From contig CAVJTH010000016.1 of NCBI GenBank assembly GCA_963652365.1, forward strand, positions 1 through 56,486: a stretch of 56,486 nt of DNA, read 5' to 3'. Both the position numbers and the translations under genes were made by a program. The DNA is from Hallerella sp963652365 (GTDB taxonomy: Bacteria; Fibrobacterota; Fibrobacteria; Fibrobacterales; Fibrobacteraceae). The notes beneath the pieces were generated by a model that was not told the DNA's origin, ran no database searches, and worked only from the letters and a program-made list of their open reading frames with translations. Shown here piece by piece: positions 26,610 to 35,334 of the stretch. Every line of letters starts with the position of its first letter. Position 1 is the stretch's first letter.

Positions 26610-29042
26610 ATGAAAGTTTCGTTGAATTGGCTTCGCCGCCATGTGGATCTTCCGGAAACCGCAGACCAGGTGGCAAAGGCCTTGACGTCTATCGGGCTTG
26701 AAGTGGAAGGCATGGAAGAGCCTGCGAAACAGTACGAAAAGCTGGTCGTGGCGAAAGTTCTCGCGTGCGAACCTCACCCCGACAGCGACCACTTGCACGT
26801 CACGACGGTCTCCGACGGCAAGGAAACTCTCCAGGTCGTATGCGGTGCCCCGAACGTCGCCGCTGGCCAGACGGTCGTGCTCGCTCCGATCGGCGCGGAA
26901 CTCCCGCTTCCGGACGACAAGTCGCTCAAGATGAAGAAGTCCAGGATCCGCGGCGTGGAAAGCTTCGGGATGATCTGCGCCGAAGACGAAATCGGGCTTT
27001 CGGACGATCACGGCGGCATCATGGTTCTAGACGACCGGATTCCTGCGGGAACGCCCTTTGTCTCGCTCGGACTTTACGACGCGACCTACGAGCTGAACGT
27101 GACACCGAACCGTCCGGACGCTCTTTCTCACCGCGGTGTCGCCCGGGAACTTGCCGCCAAGTTTGGCCGCCCGCTCAAGCCGCTTGCGTTCAAGCTGACC
27201 GAAGACGCTTCGAAGGAAGCTTCGTCCGCGATTCGGCTTTCCGTGGAACCGGGTGCCGGATGTTCCCGCTATGTGGGGCGCGTCATCGAAGGTGTTCACG
27301 TGGGAGAATCCCCGAAGTGGCTTTCGAGACTTCTCAAGTCTGTCGGCCTGAACAGCGTGAACAACGTGGTCGATGTGACGAACTTTGTCCTGATGGACGT
27401 GGGGCAGCCGCTCCACAGTTTCGACATGTCGAAGCTTTCCGGTGCGGAAGTCGTCGTGCGCAAGGCGCGCCCTGGCGAAAAGATCGAAACGCTTGACCAC
27501 AAGGCTCATGAACTTTCGACCGATGACCTGGTGATTTGCGACGGGGATCATCCGTCTTGCGTTGCCGGGGTGATGGGCGGCGTGGAAAGCGAAATTACCG
27601 AAACGACGACGAACGTCTTTCTCGAAAGCGCCTGGTTCAATCCGACGGTTGTCCGCAAGCAGGCCCGTCGCCTCTGCACATCGACCGATTCGAGCTACCG
27701 CTTCGAGCGCGGGATCGACTATTCGATGCAGCGGGAAATGGACGACTACGCATGCGCCCTGATCGAGGAAGTCGCCGGCGGAAAGGTCTTGAAGGGCGCC
27801 GTCGAATATACGGGTTCCGACCACCAGTCGAAGCCTTTCGTGGTAAAGCTTCGCGCTTCCCGCGTCGAAAAGGTTCTCGGCATTTCTCCTTCGGAAGAGG
27901 AAATCATCCGCTATCTCACGGGTATCGGACTGAAGCACCTGGGCAACATGGAATTCGAAATTCCGCCGTTCCGTCCGGACCTCGAACGCGAAGTCGATCT
28001 CATCGAGGAAGTCGCGCGGCTCGTGGGCTTTGACAACATCCCCTACGACGTTCCGTCGTTCAAGATCAAGCCGAACGATCTCCCAGCGGACGAAATTCTC
28101 GGACGCCGCATCCGCTACACGCTTTCTTCGCTCGGGCTTCATGAATGTCTGTCGCTTCGCTTTACGAGCGCGGCGAATACGGCGGCTGTCTTCGGCGAAC
28201 CTTCGGAAGACGATCCGCGTTCTAGGCCCGCAAGGCTCTTGAACCCGCTGTCCGAAGACTTGGGCTGCCTCCCGACATCCCTCGTTCCGATTCTCCTCAA
28301 GTCCGTCGCCGACAACGAAAAGAACCGTCCGGGTTCTGTCCGCCTGTTCGAAAGCGGAAAGGCCCAGTTCCAGAATGCGTCCCGGATCGATCTGCGCGAT
28401 TCCGGCTTTACCGAAAAGCCCATCCTTTGCGCTGTCCTCGCCGGGCATTTCAAGACGGAAGCCTTGAACGACAAGCCGCGCGACGTGGAATTTGCGGACA
28501 TCAAGGGCGTCGCCGTCTCTCTCTTCAAGCGGCTCGGCATCTCGGTAGAAGTCCGCGCGCCGGAAAAGAACGAAATGTTCCTGCATCCGGGAAAGCAGGG
28601 CGTCATCGCTTGCGGCGATACGGTTTTCGGATCGATCGGAATGGTTCATCCGTCGGTGCTCAAGGCTTTCGACATCAGCTACGAGACGGCTCTTTTCGAG
28701 GTTTCCCTGGACAAGGTGCTGGAACTTCGCGAACGGCATGTCGTGTTCAAGCCGTTCAGCCGCCAGGTCTTCATGACGCGCGACGTTTCGATGCTTGTTC
28801 CCGAGCGCATGACAAACGAATCCATCTTGCAGAAGCTCGGAACCTTCAAGGCGAAAAATCTCTCGAAGATCGAGCTCAAGAGCGTCTATCAGGGCGTGGG
28901 AGTTCTTCCGGGTCAAAAGAACATGGTCTATACCTTTACGTACCAGTCCATGACGGAAACCCTGACCGATGAAGCGGTGAACAAGGCGCACGACAGGCTC
29001 CGCGAAAAGATCGCGGCTGACGGCGAAATCACCCTCCGCTAA
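26610..29042 (+). CDS. pheT: Phenylalanyl-tRNA synthetase beta subunit
   Basis: Non-catalytic-core subunit that binds tRNA-Phe and edits misacylated Tyr-tRNA. 810 residues with the usual order: N-terminal strand MKVSLNWLRRHVDLPET, tRNA-binding (EMAP-like) domain at about 40-150 (VCGAPNVAAGQTV), B3/B4 editing domain (about 215-385), B5 domain (about 410-480), core domain (about 485-690) and C-terminal FDX-ACB anticodon-binding domain (KPFSRQVFMTRDVSMLVP to LREKIAADGEITLR). Full length. The alpha subunit gene pheS, often adjacent, is absent here. It ends 14 nt before dnaX and may share its transcript. Confidence 0.96.
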   Translation: MKVSLNWLRRHVDLPETADQVAKALTSIGLEVEGMEEPAKQYEKLVVAKVLACEPHPDSDHLHVTTVSDGKETLQVVCGAPNVAAGQTVVLAPIGAELPLPDDKSLKMKKSRIRGVESFGMICAEDEIGLSDDHGGIMVLDDRIPAGTPFVSLGLYDATYELNVTPNRPDALSHRGVARELAAKFGRPLKPLAFKLTEDASKEASSAIRLSVEPGAGCSRYVGRVIEGVHVGESPKWLSRLLKSVGLNSVNNVVDVTNFVLMDVGQPLHSFDMSKLSGAEVVVRKARPGEKIETLDHKAHELSTDDLVICDGDHPSCVAGVMGGVESEITETTTNVFLESAWFNPTVVRKQARRLCTSTDSSYRFERGIDYSMQREMDDYACALIEEVAGGKVLKGAVEYTGSDHQSKPFVVKLRASRVEKVLGISPSEEEIIRYLTGIGLKHLGNMEFEIPPFRPDLEREVDLIEEVARLVGFDNIPYDVPSFKIKPNDLPADEILGRRIRYTLSSLGLHECLSLRFTSAANTAAVFGEPSEDDPRSRPARLLNPLSEDLGCLPTSLVPILLKSVADNEKNRPGSVRLFESGKAQFQNASRIDLRDSGFTEKPILCAVLAGHFKTEALNDKPRDVEFADIKGVAVSLFKRLGISVEVRAPEKNEMFLHPGKQGVIACGDTVFGSIGMVHPSVLKAFDISYETALFEVSLDKVLELRERHVVFKPFSRQVFMTRDVSMLVPERMTNESILQKLGTFKAKNLSKIELKSVYQGVGVLPGQKNMVYTFTYQSMTETLTDEAVNKAHDRLREKIAADGEITLR

Positions 29043-29056
29043 AGGATGTTGCTGTT

Positions 29057-30961
29057 ATGGCTTACATGGCAATGGCTCGTAAATGGCGTCCGGAATCCTT
29101 CGACGATCTGGTCGGCCAGGAGCATATCGCGAAGACGATCGAAAATGCGATTACCGGCGGGCGGTTGCATCATGCGTTCCTGTTTACGGGAACGCGTGGC
29201 GTCGGCAAGACGACATCTGCGCGAATCCTTGCGAAGACGCTGAACTGTACGGGCGGAAATCCGCTGGTTCCCTGCGGCAAGTGCAAAAGTTGCGAGGACA
29301 TTGCGAGCGGGCATCCGATGGACGTGATCGAAATCGATGCGGCGTCCAACACGGGCGTCGATAACATCCGCGATCTCCTGGAACAGACGCAATACACGCC
29401 GATGATCGGAAAGTACAAGGTCTTTGTCATCGACGAAGTCCACATGCTTTCCAAGGGCGCTTTCAACGCGCTTCTCAAGACGCTGGAAGAGCCACCTCCG
29501 CACGTAATCTTCATCTTCGCGACGACCGAAGTGAACAAGGTGCCGCAGACGATTCTTTCGCGCGTCCAGCGGTTCGACTTCAAGCGCTTGACCACAAGGC
29601 AGATCACGGGACGCCTCAAGTATATCTGCGAACAGGAAAAGATTTCGACCGATGCCGAAGCGCTCGGGATGATCGCCGAAAAGGCGGACGGGTCGATGCG
29701 CGATGCGCTCACGTTCTTTGACCAGGCCTACGCGTTTACCGGAAGCGACATGAATGGCGAAGCGGTGCGTTCGGTTCTCGGAATCCCGCCGACCGATCTG
29801 TATTTTTCGCTCCTCGAAGCGATCGAAAGGCACGATATCAAGGGAACCTTTTCGGTCGTCGACAAGGCTTCGGAAATCGGAGTCGAATTTGCGCCTCTCC
29901 TGGACGGCTTTGCCAAGTTTCTCCGCAATCGCCTCTACGTGAAAGTCGGAGGCATTTCGCCCGAGGAACTGAACATTTCCGAAGGGCTCTTCGCGAAGCT
30001 CGAAATCTGCGCGGCGTCTCTTTCGAACGGAGACATTCTGCGAATCGCGAGAATCCTGACCGACTTGCAGGGAAACATCCGGCGCAGCGCGAATCCGCGG
30101 CTTCTTGTCGAATCCGCCTTTGCGCGAATGGCCTACCTCGATCGGGCGGTCGATCTGAAACGCGCCCTGATGGCGATTAACGACCCTCTCTCCCAGGGTT
30201 CAAAAAAAAAATTAGCTGAACCGGTTCCCGCGACCGCTCTTCCGTCGAGCGCTTCCGCGCCGTCTGCCGTCGTCTTGCCAGATTCGCCTTTCGCCATCGA
30301 TTTCGATGCGCCTGTGGAAAGTTCGCCGCGTGCCGGCGCACCGAGCGAAAGCCTTGCGCAGATCCCCGAACCGAAGGCGCTTCCTTCGGACGGCGAAAAT
30401 TCCCTGGCGATTGATTTCGGCGAATCCTTTCCCGAAGAGGACTATGGAGAAAATGGCGCTTCTCGGGACGACCTTGGCGAAGAATCGGCTAGACAGTTTA
30501 CCCGCTACGATGTCTGCGCTTCCTGGCAGGAGCTGATTCGCTCTTGCTTTACGCAGGAACTCGGATTCTTTGCCACGAGCCTGAACGGTTCGACTCTCGA
30601 ACACGGCGATTTTCAGGAAAACCCGTTCCGGCTGAAGGTCGTCTATCCCGCTTCGTTCAAGTGGGGGTACGACCAGATGATGTCGCGCGAGGACTATCGC
30701 GCGCGCCTTTCGAACATTCTGGAAGATCGCTTGCAGACGAAGGTTTCCGTGACGTTCGAACTCCTGGAGCCGAGGCCCGGCGAAGACATTCACGCCGTTC
30801 CGCTTTCTCCGTGGGAGTCCGATATCCAGAAGGAGCCGGGACTTGCCCGCTTTGTCGAAAAGTTTGTTGCGGAACTGATCGAGACGCGAAGCCTTCCGAA
30901 AGGCGCGGCGGTCGAAAATTCCCGCGCGGACGTGTGCGCGACGACCCCGGAGCAGGAATAA
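29057..30961 (+). CDS. dnaX: DNA polymerase III tau subunit (with predicted gamma form)
   Basis: ATPase core of the clamp loader that places the sliding clamp on DNA. 634 residues: RKWRPESFDDLVGQ, Walker A GTRGVGKTT (about 44-52), zinc-binding cysteines (NCTGGN, CGKCKSC), DEVHMLS motif, the sensor-1 LEEPPPHVIFIFATTE and sensor-2 GSMRDALTFFDQ. Domain III ends near residue 370, followed by a long variable region and tau C-terminus. Codons 382-385 contain ten consecutive A (30202-30211), and both alternative frames stop within three codons. This predicts a short gamma form of about 385-387 residues. ybaB follows, as in many bacteria, but recR does not. Confidence 0.95.
   Translation: MAYMAMARKWRPESFDDLVGQEHIAKTIENAITGGRLHHAFLFTGTRGVGKTTSARILAKTLNCTGGNPLVPCGKCKSCEDIASGHPMDVIEIDAASNTGVDNIRDLLEQTQYTPMIGKYKVFVIDEVHMLSKGAFNALLKTLEEPPPHVIFIFATTEVNKVPQTILSRVQRFDFKRLTTRQITGRLKYICEQEKISTDAEALGMIAEKADGSMRDALTFFDQAYAFTGSDMNGEAVRSVLGIPPTDLYFSLLEAIERHDIKGTFSVVDKASEIGVEFAPLLDGFAKFLRNRLYVKVGGISPEELNISEGLFAKLEICAASLSNGDILRIARILTDLQGNIRRSANPRLLVESAFARMAYLDRAVDLKRALMAINDPLSQGSKKKLAEPVPATALPSSASAPSAVVLPDSPFAIDFDAPVESSPRAGAPSESLAQIPEPKALPSDGENSLAIDFGESFPEEDYGENGASRDDLGEESARQFTRYDVCASWQELIRSCFTQELGFFATSLNGSTLEHGDFQENPFRLKVVYPASFKWGYDQMMSREDYRARLSNILEDRLQTKVSVTFELLEPRPGEDIHAVPLSPWESDIQKEPGLARFVEKFVAELIETRSLPKGAAVENSRADVCATTPEQE
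30202..30211 (+). promoter_or_regulatory. Slippery A10 run in dnaX (recoding or transcript-slippage site)
   Basis: Ten A read in frame as TCA AAA AAA AAA TTA. A -1 shift gives ATT AGC TGA and a +1 shift gives an immediate TAG, so any slip ends the protein. A GAACCGGTTC palindrome (30218-30227) and a CGCTC/GAGCG hairpin (30235-30251) follow. The position matches the junction between the clamp-loader core and the tau-specific part. Confidence 0.7.
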
Positions 30962-30993
30962 AATTGTAATTTACCCTAAAAAGGAAACCCATT

Positions 30994-31302
30994 ATGAATA
31001 TGCAAAAAATGCTGAAGGACTTGCAGAAGATGCAGTCCAAGATGGTCAAGGCCCAGAACGATCTCCAGGCGCAGAGCTTCGAAGCGGAAGCGGGGGGCGG
31101 CATGGTGAAAGTCGTCTTGAACGGTCAGGGCATCATGACTTCCATCAAGATAAATCCGGACGCGGTCGATAAGGACGACGTCGAAGCGCTCGAAGACCTG
31201 GTGATGGCCGCGGTCAATGCGGCGACGAAAAAGAAGGACGATTCGTCCAAGGCGAGCATGGAAGAACTGACCGCCGGAATGCGCATTCCAGGCCTGATGT
31301 AA
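30994..31302 (+). CDS. ybaB: YbaB/EbfC nucleoid-associated protein
   Basis: 102-residue DNA-binding protein that forms a tweezer-like dimer and helps organise the chromosome. The N-terminal helix MNMQKMLKDLQKMQSKMVKA, the GGGMVKVVLNGQG strand turn and the closing helix with EDLVMAAVNAA are family features. Good AAAGGA site before ATG 30994. The usual partner order dnaX-ybaB is kept; it ends with a hairpin terminator. Confidence 0.94.
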   Translation: MNMQKMLKDLQKMQSKMVKAQNDLQAQSFEAEAGGGMVKVVLNGQGIMTSIKINPDAVDKDDVEALEDLVMAAVNAATKKKDDSSKASMEELTAGMRIPGLM

Positions 31303-31326
31303 ATCCGGAATCGTCTCGGTGAAAAC

Positions 31327-31349
31327 GGCAGCTTCGCGCTGCCTTTTTT
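31327..31349 (+). terminator. Terminator after ybaB
   Basis: Hairpin GGCAGC (31327-31332) / GCTGCC (31338-31343) with a TTCGC loop and a six-T tail. It lies between ybaB and the convergent sugar transferase gene. Confidence 0.85.
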
Positions 31350-31354
31350 ATGGG

Positions 31355-32524
31355 CTAATAGGCGCCGTCGCTTTTGAAGACGGCCCGAAACGTCTTGGTG
31401 ACAAGCTGGATGTCCGTCGTGAAGTTCGCATGGCGAATGTACTTGTTGTCGAGCCGCATCCAATCTTCGAATCCGATGTCGCTGCGACCGCTGACCTGCC
31501 AGAAACAGGTGAGTCCCGGTCTCACTGAAAGGCGCATCTTGTGCCACGGGAGATATTCGCGGACTTCGGACGGGAGCGGGGGGCGCGGTCCTACGACGGA
31601 CATGTCTCCCCAGAGGATGTTGAACAGCTGGGGAAGCTCGTCCAGGCTGAATTTCCGGAGAATGCGGCCCATGGGATAGATGCGCGGATCGTTCTTCATC
31701 TTGAAAGTCGGACCGCTCGATTCGTTGAACTTTTCCAGTTCCTTCTTGCGTTCTTCCGCATCGACATACATGCTGCGGAACTTGAACATGGTAAAGAGCT
31801 TTCCGTTCTTGCCGACGCGGGTCTGCTTGAAGATGACGGGACCTTTGGGGTCGCTGATCTTGACGATCGCCGCGCAGGCGACGAGCAGCGGGGAAAGGAG
31901 GACAATTCCGCAAAACGAGGAAACCACGTCGAAAGCCCGCTTGACGACTTCCTTCGCGTAGAGCGAGAGCTTGCGTGTCTGGATGTCGGAATAGAAGAGT
32001 CGCTTGAGCGAAAAGAATCCGTTGTTGCGGAGATTGAACTTCTGGATGGACGAATCGAGCTTCTGGTCCTTTTTTTCCTGGAGGCCCGTGTAGAGGGAAA
32101 CCTGGAATACGGGCTGCCTCAGCTTCTTCTTCAGGACGCCGACAAGGCCCGCCTTTTTCAGGTTGACGATAATCTTCCGGCGGATCCTTTCGAGCGTATG
32201 GAGATTGGAATCGATGAGGATCGCGCCAAGTCCGTCGGGATTGTCCATGTAGCCGACGATATCCGTAAACTTCGTCTCGGTGAGAATGGTGAGAACGGCG
32301 ATTTTCCAGGCGCGGATGTAAAGGGATTCGAACTTGCGGAATCCGATGAGGTCGAACCGCCGGGTGATAATCCTGAAATAGAGAAAAGGACGCTGTGTCC
32401 GGTTTGTCCGCAAGAACTCCTCGCGAAGACGCGCCATGAACAGGCTTGCCGGATAGACGGTATTGCCGATGTCTTTCGAGGAAAGCAGTTCCCCTAGCTT
32501 GGACTTTGTAAAATCATCGTTCAC
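31355..32524 (-). CDS. Polyprenyl-phosphate sugar-phosphate transferase (bacterial sugar transferase domain)
   Basis: Predicted initiating or early glycosyl-1-phosphate transferase of surface polysaccharide synthesis. 389 residues. An unusual N-terminal region of about 180 residues without membrane helices precedes one membrane segment (VVSSFCGIVLLSPLLVACAAIV). The transferase domain has KRAFD, KGPVIFKQTRVGKNGK, FKFRSM, DPRIYPMGRILRKFSLDELPQL and the signature GDMSVVGPRPPLP. The N-terminal part may be a regulatory or receiver-like domain. The GTG at 32524 is chosen because a -7 element ends 4 nt before it; a TTG at 32572 is the alternative. Divergent from hom. Confidence 0.85.
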   Translation of the reverse strand: MNDDFTKSKLGELLSSKDIGNTVYPASLFMARLREEFLRTNRTQRPFLYFRIITRRFDLIGFRKFESLYIRAWKIAVLTILTETKFTDIVGYMDNPDGLGAILIDSNLHTLERIRRKIIVNLKKAGLVGVLKKKLRQPVFQVSLYTGLQEKKDQKLDSSIQKFNLRNNGFFSLKRLFYSDIQTRKLSLYAKEVVKRAFDVVSSFCGIVLLSPLLVACAAIVKISDPKGPVIFKQTRVGKNGKLFTMFKFRSMYVDAEERKKELEKFNESSGPTFKMKNDPRIYPMGRILRKFSLDELPQLFNILWGDMSVVGPRPPLPSEVREYLPWHKMRLSVRPGLTCFWQVSGRSDIGFEDWMRLDNKYIRHANFTTDIQLVTKTFRAVFKSDGAY

Positions 32525-32528
32525 GCTC

Positions 32529-32536
32529 CAAATATA
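32529..32536 (-). promoter_or_regulatory. Promoter -7 element of the sugar transferase gene (leaderless type)
   Basis: TATATTTG, an exact TAnnTTTG match on the minus strand, ends 4 nt before GTG 32524. Confidence 0.5.
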
Positions 32537-32586
32537 GATTTGATTTTCTAATTTATAGCCCGGAAAATTCAACTGGAGACCAAATT

Positions 32587-33876
32587 ATGCGCATTGGACT
32601 TATCGGTACAGGAACTATCGGCGGCGGTGTTGTCGAAATCTTGGAAGCGAAGGCGGCAAAGTATCGCGAAACGCTGGGACTCGACCTGGAACTTGCCTGC
32701 ATTTGCGCAAAGGATGATGGGGAACTCGCCCCCTACAAGGCGAAAGGCTACAGGACGACGACCGACGCGATGGAAATGATCGCGGATCCGTCGATCCAGG
32801 TCATCGTGGAACTTGCCGGTGGCTACGAGATGCCGCGCAAGTGGATTACCGCGGCGCTCGAACACGGGAAGAACGTAGTGACGGCGAACAAGGCGATGCT
32901 TGCGAAATACGGGCACGAACTGTTCCCGCTAGCCGAAAGGAACGGCTGCCACATATTGTTCGAAGCGGCTGTCGGCGGAGGAATCCCCATCATTCGCAGC
33001 ATCCAGGAAGGCTTTGTCGGAAACGAAGTGGAGCACCTGAGCTGCATCATCAACGGAACGTGCAACTACATCCTTTCCCGGATGGGGGAAAGCGGCCTCT
33101 CGTTCGATGCCGCCTTGAAGGAAGCCCAGGAAAGAGGCTTTGCGGAACGCAACCCGACGTTTGACATCGAAGGAATCGATTCGGCGCACAAGACGGCGAT
33201 TCTCGCGAGCCTTTGCAGCGGAAAGTACGTCGATTTCGAGAAGATTCACGTGACGGGCGTGTCGAAGATTACCGCGGAAGACATCGCGAACGCGAAGGAA
33301 CTCGGCTACAAGATCAAGCTGCTGGGCATCTATGGCCGCGGAGAGAACGGCTCTGTCGATGCCCGTGTCCATCCCTGCCTGGTTCCTTGCGAACACTTGC
33401 TGGCGAACGTCGATGGCGTGCTGAACGCCGTGTATCTCCAGTGCGACAATCTGGGCCAGACCCTCCAGACGGGTGCCGGCGCGGGAAGGCTTCCGACGGC
33501 GAGCGCCGTCGTCGCGGACCTCGTTTCGCTTGCCCGTTCCAGCGATGTCGGTTCCCGGAAGCCTCTTCCGATGGGATGGTTCAACAAGGAAAACGCCGCG
33601 GAACTCGCGCCTATCGAGGAAACCTATTCGCGCTACTATCTCCGCTTTACGACAAAGGATTCGTGCGGAGTCCTCGCGTCCATTACGGGAATCTTCGGCC
33701 AGAACGGCATTTCGATCGAATCCATCATCCAGAAGAACGTCGATGATCCGGGCAAGGTGAGCATCGTCGTCGTCTCGGAGCGTACCCGCGAATGCAAGAT
33801 CCTGGCCGCTCTCGAAGCGATCGACTCCCTCTCGGCTGTCGCGGAAAAGAGCCAGATGATCCGTTTCCTCAAGTAG
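32587..33876 (+). CDS. hom: Homoserine dehydrogenase
   Basis: Reduces aspartate semialdehyde to homoserine, the branch to threonine and methionine. 429 residues: N-terminal Rossmann motif GTGTIGGGVVEIL, VTANKAMLAKYG, the catalytic-domain segment INGTCNYILSRM, FDIEGIDSAHKTAILA (active-site Asp/Lys) and GAGAGRLPTASAVVADL. A C-terminal ACT domain (from about 350, KDSCGVLASITGIFGQNGISIE) gives likely feedback control by threonine. Start ATG follows GGAG. Six nucleotides separate it from the next gene, so it heads a run to coaX. Confidence 0.95.
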   Translation: MRIGLIGTGTIGGGVVEILEAKAAKYRETLGLDLELACICAKDDGELAPYKAKGYRTTTDAMEMIADPSIQVIVELAGGYEMPRKWITAALEHGKNVVTANKAMLAKYGHELFPLAERNGCHILFEAAVGGGIPIIRSIQEGFVGNEVEHLSCIINGTCNYILSRMGESGLSFDAALKEAQERGFAERNPTFDIEGIDSAHKTAILASLCSGKYVDFEKIHVTGVSKITAEDIANAKELGYKIKLLGIYGRGENGSVDARVHPCLVPCEHLLANVDGVLNAVYLQCDNLGQTLQTGAGAGRLPTASAVVADLVSLARSSDVGSRKPLPMGWFNKENAAELAPIEETYSRYYLRFTTKDSCGVLASITGIFGQNGISIESIIQKNVDDPGKVSIVVVSERTRECKILAALEAIDSLSAVAEKSQMIRFLK

Positions 33877-33882
33877 GCTCCC

Positions 33883-35334
33883 ATGCTCCGCGGAAACAAG
33901 CTCGAACTGTTGCTGCACATCGTCTTCGACTACCTCGCGCTGTCGATTTGCTTTGGCCTTGCGTTCTGGGTGCAGTTCCACAGCGGATGGATTCCGGACA
34001 AGTTCGCTCCGGAAAAGATGATTTCGGAATACACCCGCGCGGGATTCTTCCTGAATCTCGGCTGGTGCGCGCTGTTTGCCGTGACGGGTCTTTACCGCTC
34101 CTGGCTTCTGCTTTCGCGGACCTTGCAGGTGCTGCATGTCTTGCGGGCAGTCCTTGTCGGAATCGTCGCCATCCTGCTCGGACTTTTCGGTTCGGAGTTC
34201 ATCGGCAGGCTGATTACGGGAGCGCCTCTTTTCGGCGACTACGTCTATGGTTCGCGCTTCAAGTGGATTCTCGTTTACGGCGTCGGAGTCTTTCTTTCGG
34301 TCGGAGGATTCCGGATGCTCGTCGCCGCCTTCTTGCGTTCCATGCTGCGCAAGGGTTACGGGGCGAACAGGCTGCTCGTGCTGGGCGCGACGGCTGCCGG
34401 GAAGAAGGTCGCCGAGGCTTTCGCGAAGGCTCCGGAACGCGGGCGGAAAGTCGTCGGCTTTCTCGACGAGCATTACCAGGTGATGGATCACACGTTTGCC
34501 GGATTTCCCGTCCTCGGAAAGTATTCCGACCTGGCGGGCATCGTAAAGAAGAACAGGATTTCGGGCATCGTCATTTCGCACGACAGCTCGTCTCTCCAGG
34601 AAATTACGCGTGTCCTGGCCTGGGCCTGCGACTTGCCGCTCCACATCTACGTGATTCCCGGTCTTTACAATGTCATCAGCGGGCATTACAGGACGAACCT
34701 TGTCCACGGCTTTGAACTGCAGGAACTCTTCGCCTACAACATGCCGCCATGGCAGGTGCGCGTCAAGCGCATTCTCGACATCGTCGTGGCGGCGATCCTC
34801 CTTCTTTGCTCGCTTCCGGTGACGCTTCTCGCGGCGATTGCGGTGAAGCTCGATTCCAAAGGTCCCGTCTTCTATTCGCAGGAACGCGTCGGGCTCTATG
34901 GCAAGCGTTTCATGGTACACAAGTTTCGCACGATGTTTACGGACGCGGAAAAGAACGGGGCGCAGTGGGCGACGAAAAACGACCCGCGCATCACTCGGGT
35001 GGGGCATTTTCTCCGCAAGACGCGAATCGACGAGTTGCCGCAGCTTCTGTGCGTTCTGAAAGGCGACATGAGCATGGTGGGGCCGCGTCCCGAGCGTGCC
35101 GTGTTTATCGAAAAGCTGCGCGAGCAGATTCCGTTCTATATCGGACGGCTCAAGATGAAGCCGGGGCTTACCGGCTGGGCGCAGGTCCGCTACCATTACG
35201 ATACAAGCATCGAAGACGTCCAGAAAAAGCTGGAGTACGACATGTACTATTACGAAAACATGTCGCTCTTGCTCGATCTGCAGATTCTGTTCCGAACGAT
35301 CTATGTCGTGCTCACAGGAAAAGGAGCTCAATAA
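33883..35334 (+). CDS. Undecaprenyl-phosphate sugar phosphotransferase (WbaP/WcaJ-type)
   Basis: Membrane enzyme that starts exopolysaccharide or capsule repeat-unit synthesis by loading a sugar phosphate on undecaprenyl phosphate. 483 residues with four N-terminal helices (from DYLALSICFGLAFWVQF to about residue 160), a CoA-binding-like Rossmann segment (LLVLGATAAGKKVAEAF), a fifth membrane helix (ILDIVVAAILLLCSLPVTLLA) and the transferase domain with KGPVFYSQERVG, HKFRTMFTDAE, TRIDELPQL and GDMSMVGPRPER. Length and layout match the polyprenyl glycosylphosphotransferase family. It sits between hom and nadC with near-zero spacing. Confidence 0.9.
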   Translation: MLRGNKLELLLHIVFDYLALSICFGLAFWVQFHSGWIPDKFAPEKMISEYTRAGFFLNLGWCALFAVTGLYRSWLLLSRTLQVLHVLRAVLVGIVAILLGLFGSEFIGRLITGAPLFGDYVYGSRFKWILVYGVGVFLSVGGFRMLVAAFLRSMLRKGYGANRLLVLGATAAGKKVAEAFAKAPERGRKVVGFLDEHYQVMDHTFAGFPVLGKYSDLAGIVKKNRISGIVISHDSSSLQEITRVLAWACDLPLHIYVIPGLYNVISGHYRTNLVHGFELQELFAYNMPPWQVRVKRILDIVVAAILLLCSLPVTLLAAIAVKLDSKGPVFYSQERVGLYGKRFMVHKFRTMFTDAEKNGAQWATKNDPRITRVGHFLRKTRIDELPQLLCVLKGDMSMVGPRPERAVFIEKLREQIPFYIGRLKMKPGLTGWAQVRYHYDTSIEDVQKKLEYDMYYYENMSLLLDLQILFRTIYVVLTGKGAQ

